Source: Mesorhizobium sp. YM1C-6-2
Lineage (GTDB): Bacteria; Pseudomonadota; Alphaproteobacteria; Rhizobiales; Rhizobiaceae
NCBI RefSeq assembly: GCF_003666685.1
Contig: NZ_RCIZ01000010.1
Coordinates: 62,001-126,000 of the forward strand
Length of the DNA stretch: 64,000 bases
Direction: 5' to 3'
The first letter of the stretch is position 1. Each line of letters begins with the position of its first letter. The notes below the pieces were generated by a model. It saw only the letters and a list, made by a program, of their open reading frames with translations. It was not told where the DNA came from and searched no databases. The translations under genes were made by a program, and so were the position numbers. Positions 60,210 to 64,000 of this stretch are shown one piece after another.

Positions 60210-61277
60210 TCACGCGGCTCCCTTGTTGAGATTGTATTTCATGATCGACCCGTGGCGGCCGTGGCGGTCACGCTCGAGCGTATAGACATCGCCGTCGAGT
60301 TCTCCCGCCTGGCCGAGCACGGCGTCGATCTCGGCCCGGTCCTGCGGCGTCAGCGAGACGCCGGAGATGGCGAGGTTGGAGGCGAGGTGGTCTCGGTTGC
60401 GCGCCCCAACGATGACGGCGGCCACCGCCTTTTTCGGCAGCATGGCGGCGCTGGCGATCGTGGCGATGTCGACGCCGTGGCGGTCGGCGATGCGGCGCAG
60501 GGCTCCGAGCAGCGCCTGGAACAGATCCCAGCCGCCGAGGTCGTCGATGACGAGCTTGTACTTGATCAGCGAGCGGTTCTCGAAATCCTCCGGCTCCGGC
60601 TGGCCGAGCCAGCGGTCGCCGAGGAAGCCCCCGGCCACCGTGCCGTAGCAGAACAGCGCGACGCCGTTTTCGGTCGCCGCCTCGGCCATGCGCTTGGCGG
60701 GCCTGGAATCGAGCAGCGAATACTGCACCTGCATCGAGGTCAGCGGGACGCCGGCGCGCACCATATGCAGCATGCGCTCGGTGTCGAAATTGGTGCCGCT
60801 GACCTTGTGGATCTTGCCGGCGAGCCTCAGCTCGTTGAGCCACTGGGCGGTTTCCAGCCACATCGGCGCGGCGTAGTCCCACCAGTGGAACTGCACGAGG
60901 TCGAGCCGCTCCAGGTTCAGCCGCCGCAGCGACTGGTCGATGACGCCCTCGACATAGCTCTTGGTGATGCGCCTGAGCACGTCGAGATCCGGCACGAATT
61001 TGGTGTGCACCTTGATGCGGGACAGCGCCTCGGTTCCGCGCACGTCGCGGTAGCGCAGGCGGAAGCGGCCGATCAGCTCCTCGACGCCGGTGTAGATATC
61101 GGCGCAGTCGAAGGTGGTGATGCCGGCGTCGGCGAAGGCGATCATATCGGTGACGGGATCGTCGCTCCTGAGCTGGCCGTGGCCGCTGGCGAGCTGCCAG
61201 CCGCCGCGGATGACGCGGGAAATCTCGTAGTCGGGCGCGAGCTTTATGCGTTGCATGCGGGAAGGGTCACTTGTCAT
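60210..61277 (-). CDS. Aldo/keto reductase
   Basis: 355 aa from the ATG at 61277, overlapping the TIGR04076 gene by 11 bp (an ATG at 61256 is an alternative). AKR tetrad: Asp and Tyr in TTFDCADIYTGVEELIG, Lys in IKVHTKFVPD, His in DLVQFHWWDYA. Cofactor region VIVGARNRDHLASN. It reduces an aldehyde or ketone, or the reverse, with NADPH. It sits in the operon GntR - TIGR04076 - AKR - binding protein; the substrate is not evident. Confidence 0.88.
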   Translation of the reverse strand: MTSDPSRMQRIKLAPDYEISRVIRGGWQLASGHGQLRSDDPVTDMIAFADAGITTFDCADIYTGVEELIGRFRLRYRDVRGTEALSRIKVHTKFVPDLDVLRRITKSYVEGVIDQSLRRLNLERLDLVQFHWWDYAAPMWLETAQWLNELRLAGKIHKVSGTNFDTERMLHMVRAGVPLTSMQVQYSLLDSRPAKRMAEAATENGVALFCYGTVAGGFLGDRWLGQPEPEDFENRSLIKYKLVIDDLGGWDLFQALLGALRRIADRHGVDIATIASAAMLPKKAVAAVIVGARNRDHLASNLAISGVSLTPQDRAEIDAVLGQAGELDGDVYTLERDRHGRHGSIMKYNLNKGAA

Positions 61278-61617
61278 CGAGAGGCACTGCTGTCGTTTCC
61301 GCGTGGCTGAATTTCCGCAAGCCGAGCCGCGTGATCCTGAGCCGCGAGCCGCAATGCGGGTCGGGGCAGGCGATCTCGGCGTCGGTGGTCATCCAGTCGT
61401 TCCTGTGGGTCGGGCGCTGCTTGGCCGCGAGCAGCGGCAGCACCGAGGCCAACGAATAGATCGAGATGCCCTGTCCCGGCGGCAGGTGCAGCATCTCGCC
61501 GCGTAGCTCGAAATGGTCGCCGACCCTGGCGCCGCAATAGATTTTCGCGCCTTCGTCGGCGACGACCTCGACGCGCAGGTCGAACAGCTCAAACGTGTCG
61601 TCCTTCGTCTCAGCCAT
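61267..61617 (-). CDS. TIGR04076-family protein of unknown function
   Basis: 116 aa. The text DLRVEVVADEGAKIYCGARVGDHFEL, PPGQGISIYSLASVLPLLAAKQRP, NDWMTTDAEIACPDPHCGSRLRI is that of TIGR04076, a small family with conserved Cys (Cys28 and CPDPHC) often encoded with aldo/keto reductases and hydrolases. The Cys pattern may bind a metal. It overlaps the GntR gene by 8 bp and the AKR gene by 11 bp, indicating tight co-translation. Confidence 0.85.
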   Translation of the reverse strand: MAETKDDTFELFDLRVEVVADEGAKIYCGARVGDHFELRGEMLHLPPGQGISIYSLASVLPLLAAKQRPTHRNDWMTTDAEIACPDPHCGSRLRITRLGLRKFSHAETTAVPLDDK

Positions 61618-62326
61618 AGGCGCGCGCCTCCTCGCCGTTTCCCGCGTCGGCCAGCTTGCGGCGGACGAGGTTGAAGGAACGGGTTATGTCGTTCTTCAGC
61701 GCCTTCACCGCCTGCGCCCTGTCGCCGCGCTCCAGCGCCTCGATCAGCGCCCAGTGATGATGCGTGCCCGACATGTCGCGCAGCTCGTCATGGATCTGCG
61801 CGGCGGCGCGCACATAGGGGCCGGATTGCAGCCACAGGCTCTCGACGACAGGGATCAGCACCGCCGAGCCCGCCGCGCGATAGATGTGGAAGTGGAAGGC
61901 GTGGTTGAGCTCGGAGGTGCGGTGCGGCTTGTCCGGATCGTCTCCGGTGAAGGCCGCCTCGCATTCCCTGGTCAGTTCCCGCAACTTTCCGAAATCGTCC
62001 GAGGTGAGTGTTGGGAGTGCCAACGCCACCAGCTCGCCTTCGATCAGGCAGCGCGCGCGAGCGAGGTCGTCGAGTTTCTCGCGGGTGATGAGGGGCACGC
62101 GCACGGTGCGGTTGGGCATCGATTCGAGCGCCTGCTCGGAAACCAGCCGGCCGAGCGCCTCGCGCACCGGCATGGTGCTGGTCTGCAGGGTTTCGGCGAG
62201 CTCCTGCATGCGCAGCGAGGCGCCGGCGTCGAACATGCCGTGGATAAGCGAGCGGCGGAGTTCGGCGTAGACGCGGTCATGCAGCGTTTCGCGGCCGACC
62301 GGCGACAGGACGCCGTTCCGGGTCAC
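61610..62326 (-). CDS. GntR-family regulator, FCD subfamily
   Basis: 238 aa from a GTG at 62326 with GGGAGG upstream; the longer frame has no SD. Winged helix: ETLHDRVYAELRRSLIHGMFDAG, QELAETLQTSTMPVREALGRLV, RTVRVPLITREKL. FCD domain with ARCLIEGELVALAL, SELNHAFHFHIYRAAGS, HHHWALIEALERGD containing metal-type His. It is divergent from livG, and the palindrome at 62443-62454 lies between. It likely controls both the operon it heads and the livGF operon. Confidence 0.9.
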   Translation of the reverse strand: MTRNGVLSPVGRETLHDRVYAELRRSLIHGMFDAGASLRMQELAETLQTSTMPVREALGRLVSEQALESMPNRTVRVPLITREKLDDLARARCLIEGELVALALPTLTSDDFGKLRELTRECEAAFTGDDPDKPHRTSELNHAFHFHIYRAAGSAVLIPVVESLWLQSGPYVRAAAQIHDELRDMSGTHHHWALIEALERGDRAQAVKALKNDITRSFNLVRRKLADAGNGEEARAYG

Positions 62327-62442
62327 CGAGGAACCTCCCGGAGACGTGCCGCGAACTCTGCCCTCGATACCGACATCCAACGCCAAATCCTGCTGTCGCC
62401 AGCGTATGGAAATTTTGTAGTTGCAAAGAGCGGGGCTGTAAA

Positions 62443-62454
62443 GTTTGATCAAAC
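62443..62454. promoter_or_regulatory. Perfect 12-bp palindrome between GntR and livG (probable operator)
   Basis: GTTTGATCAAAC, with a nearby half copy GATCAA (62459-62465), in the 150-bp AT-richer divergent gap 62327-62476. Position fits control of both transcripts by the GntR/FCD protein. Confidence 0.5.
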
Positions 62455-62476
62455 ATCATCGATCAAGATTGTGCGC

Positions 62477-63274
62477 ATGCAGCCTGCTTCGGACCTTGCC
62501 CATACGCTCGCCACCTCGCCGCTTGAAGCCCGCGGCGTGACGAAGGTATTCGGCGGGCTCAGCGCCGTCGACGGCATGTCGATCTCGCTTCAGCGCGGCG
62601 AGTTGCTCGGGCTGATCGGGCCGAACGGCGCCGGCAAGACGACGCTGTTCAACCTTTTGGCCGGGAGTCTCAGGTCGAACGGAGGCACGATCGTCGTCAA
62701 CGGCACGGACATGACGCGCGCCGGGCCGGAAGCGCGGATCGCCAACGGCGTCGGCCGCACCTTCCAGATTCCGCGCCCCTTCGCCGAGATGACCGTGCTG
62801 GAGAACGTGCTGACCGGCGGCCAGCGCCAGTCGGGCGAGCGCGCCTGGATGAACATCGTCAGGCCCGGCCGCGTCGCTGCGGAGGAGCGCGCGGCGGTCG
62901 AGAAGGCGAGGGCGCTGCTCGATTTCGTGACGCTCTCCAGGCTCGAAGGCGAACCGGCGCGGGTGCTTTCGGGCGGCCAGCGCAAGCTGCTCGAGATTGC
63001 GCGTGTGCTGATGGCCGATCCGGACACCATCCTGCTCGACGAGCCGGCGGCCGGCGTCAACCCGACGCTCCTGGAACTGATCATCGACCGCGTGCTCGAT
63101 CTCAACGCGCAAGGCACGTCGATCCTGCTCATCGAGCACAATATGGAGATGGTGTCGCGGCTCTGCTCGCGTGTCGTGGTGATGGCCGGCGGCCGCTATT
63201 TGACCGAAGGGACGCCCGACGACATCGCCAGGAATCCGACCGTGGTCGACGCCTATCTCGGCGGGGTGGCGTGA
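62477..63274 (+). CDS. livG: Branched-chain amino-acid-type ABC transporter ATPase (LivG)
   Basis: 265 aa from the ATG at 62477; a GTG at 62471 is an alternative and no strong SD is visible. Walker A GLIGPNGAGKTTLFN, LivG-type GVGRTFQIPRPFAEMTVLENV, signature LSGGQRKLLEIARVLM, Walker B TILLDEPAAGVNP, switch His in LIEHNMEMV. It pairs with LivF, whose start shares a base with this stop (TGATG). The permease genes presumably lie beyond the right edge. Confidence 0.93.
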   Translation: MQPASDLAHTLATSPLEARGVTKVFGGLSAVDGMSISLQRGELLGLIGPNGAGKTTLFNLLAGSLRSNGGTIVVNGTDMTRAGPEARIANGVGRTFQIPRPFAEMTVLENVLTGGQRQSGERAWMNIVRPGRVAAEERAAVEKARALLDFVTLSRLEGEPARVLSGGQRKLLEIARVLMADPDTILLDEPAAGVNPTLLELIIDRVLDLNAQGTSILLIEHNMEMVSRLCSRVVVMAGGRYLTEGTPDDIARNPTVVDAYLGGVA

Positions 63275-64000
63275 TGGCGGCCGCGTCCACCGTGCTGTCG
63301 ACGACGGCGCTGGTCGCCGGCTACGAGCGCGACCTGCCGATCGTGCGCGGCGTCGATTTCCAGGTGACCGACGGCGAACTCGTGCTCATCCTGGGACCCA
63401 ACGGCGCCGGAAAATCCACCTTCGTCAAGGCGATATCAGGGCTGGTGCCGGTGCATTCGGGCAAGGCCGCCCTCGGCGACTTCGACATCACCGGCGTGCC
63501 GGCGCATGAGAAGATCAGGCACGGCCTCGCCTTCGTCCCGCAGACCGAGAACATCTTCGCGACGCTCTCGATCCACGACAATCTGCTGCTCGCCGCCGAT
63601 ATCCTGCCGAAGGAGAAGCGGGGGACACGCATCGCCGCGCTCTACGCCATGTTTCCTGACCTTGCCGAGCGCCCGTCGCGCCGCGCCGGCGCGCTGTCTG
63701 GCGGCCAGCGGCAGATGCTGGCGGTGGCGCGCGCGCTGATCGTCGAGCCGAGGGTCCTGATCCTCGACGAGCCCAGCGCCGGCCTGTCGCCGAAGATCGT
63801 GTCGGAGGTTTTTGCGCGGCTGAAGGAGATCAACGGCCGCGGCGTCACCATCGTGCTGGTCGAGCAGAACGTGAAGGCAGCGCTCGCGATTGCCGATCGC
63901 GCCATCATCCTCGTCGAGGGCCGCGTCGCGCATGAGGGCACGGCGGCCGGCCTCGCCGACGATCCTGTGATCGGCGAGCTCTATCTCGGCGCACGCCACC
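63274..64000 (+). CDS. livF: Branched-chain amino-acid-type ABC transporter ATPase (LivF), runs off right edge
   Basis: 242 complete codons visible from the ATG at 63274 with no stop, already the usual LivF length (~235-245), so only the extreme C-terminus is missing. Walker A LILGPNGAGKSTFVKAI, LivF-type FVPQTENIFATLSIHDNLLL, signature LSGGQRQMLAVARALI, Walker B VLILDEPSAGLSP, and VEQNVKAALAIADRA. It forms the ATPase heterodimer with LivG for the uptake system whose binding protein is probably at 58867-60138. Confidence 0.93.
   Translation, partial: MAAASTVLSTTALVAGYERDLPIVRGVDFQVTDGELVLILGPNGAGKSTFVKAISGLVPVHSGKAALGDFDITGVPAHEKIRHGLAFVPQTENIFATLSIHDNLLLAADILPKEKRGTRIAALYAMFPDLAERPSRRAGALSGGQRQMLAVARALIVEPRVLILDEPSAGLSPKIVSEVFARLKEINGRGVTIVLVEQNVKAALAIADRAIILVEGRVAHEGTAAGLADDPVIGELYLGARH

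Overview
The window is GC-rich, densely packed DNA of an alphaproteobacterium. It is most likely a member of the Rhizobiales/Phyllobacteriaceae (Mesorhizobium- or Aminobacter-like). This rests on the very large number of solute-uptake operons, the start-codon and SD usage, the RbsABC-type and TRAP systems, and a dispersed ~50-bp palindromic intergenic repeat of a kind common in rhizobial genomes. No rRNA, tRNA, CRISPR array, phage or insertion-sequence gene was seen. The segment is a catabolic/transport region: about 60 genes in self-contained modules, each with its own uptake system, enzymes and regulator.

Layout. (1) 1-3489: a LysR gene running off the left edge, divergent from a histidine/aromatic ammonia-lyase-like gene and a UbiD decarboxylase, followed by the wreck of a ubiX gene. 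(2) 3490-10799: a sugar-type ABC operon with an M20 hydrolase and a glutamine-amidotransferase-like protein. Then come a LacI regulator and a small alpha/beta-barrel protein; the ABC operon and the barrel gene share an identical 16-bp LacI-type operator. (3) 10836-19920 (mostly minus strand): a second sugar-type ABC operon carrying a metallohydrolase, a PfkB kinase, a BtpA/SgcQ-family protein and an amidase, with a divergent HutC-type GntR regulator. (4) 19984-28966: a deoxysugar (L-rhamnose/L-fucose-like) module with lactonase, FadR-type regulator, mutarotase and rhamnonate dehydratase on the minus strand. The divergent plus-strand operon has an aldo/keto reductase and a four-gene ABC importer. 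(5) 29079-33969: an autoregulated GntR-TRAP transporter-zinc dehydrogenase operon. (6) 34053-39070: a TetR regulator divergent from an RND efflux pair. (7) 39207-48843: an AraC regulator, then a molybdenum-hydroxylase operon whose large subunit is encoded by two genes, with CoxD/CoxE-like maturation genes, an amidohydrolase and an aldehyde dehydrogenase. (8) 48995-49470: a HicAB toxin-antitoxin pair. (9) 49528-54766: two PLP enzymes around an amino-acid ABC binding protein and permease with no ATPase, then an HpcH/HpaI aldolase bracketed by inverted copies of the repeat. (10) 54946-64000: two luciferase-like monooxygenases, a flavin reductase, a MarR-cupin pair and a branched-chain-type ABC system. 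The latter has its binding protein in a GntR-TIGR04076-aldo/keto reductase operon and livG/livF on the opposite strand, running off the right edge.

The most notable points are: the ammonia-lyase homologue whose cofactor-forming Ala-Ser-Gly reads Ala-Ser-Asp, paired with UbiD and a dead ubiX; the molybdenum enzyme split into two ORFs by an in-frame stop followed by its own ribosome-binding site; the uncharacterised BtpA-PfkB-amidase-metallohydrolase pathway; and several well-placed palindromic operators tying regulators to modules. Three operons also carry strong hairpins between the solute-binding-protein gene and the next transporter gene.
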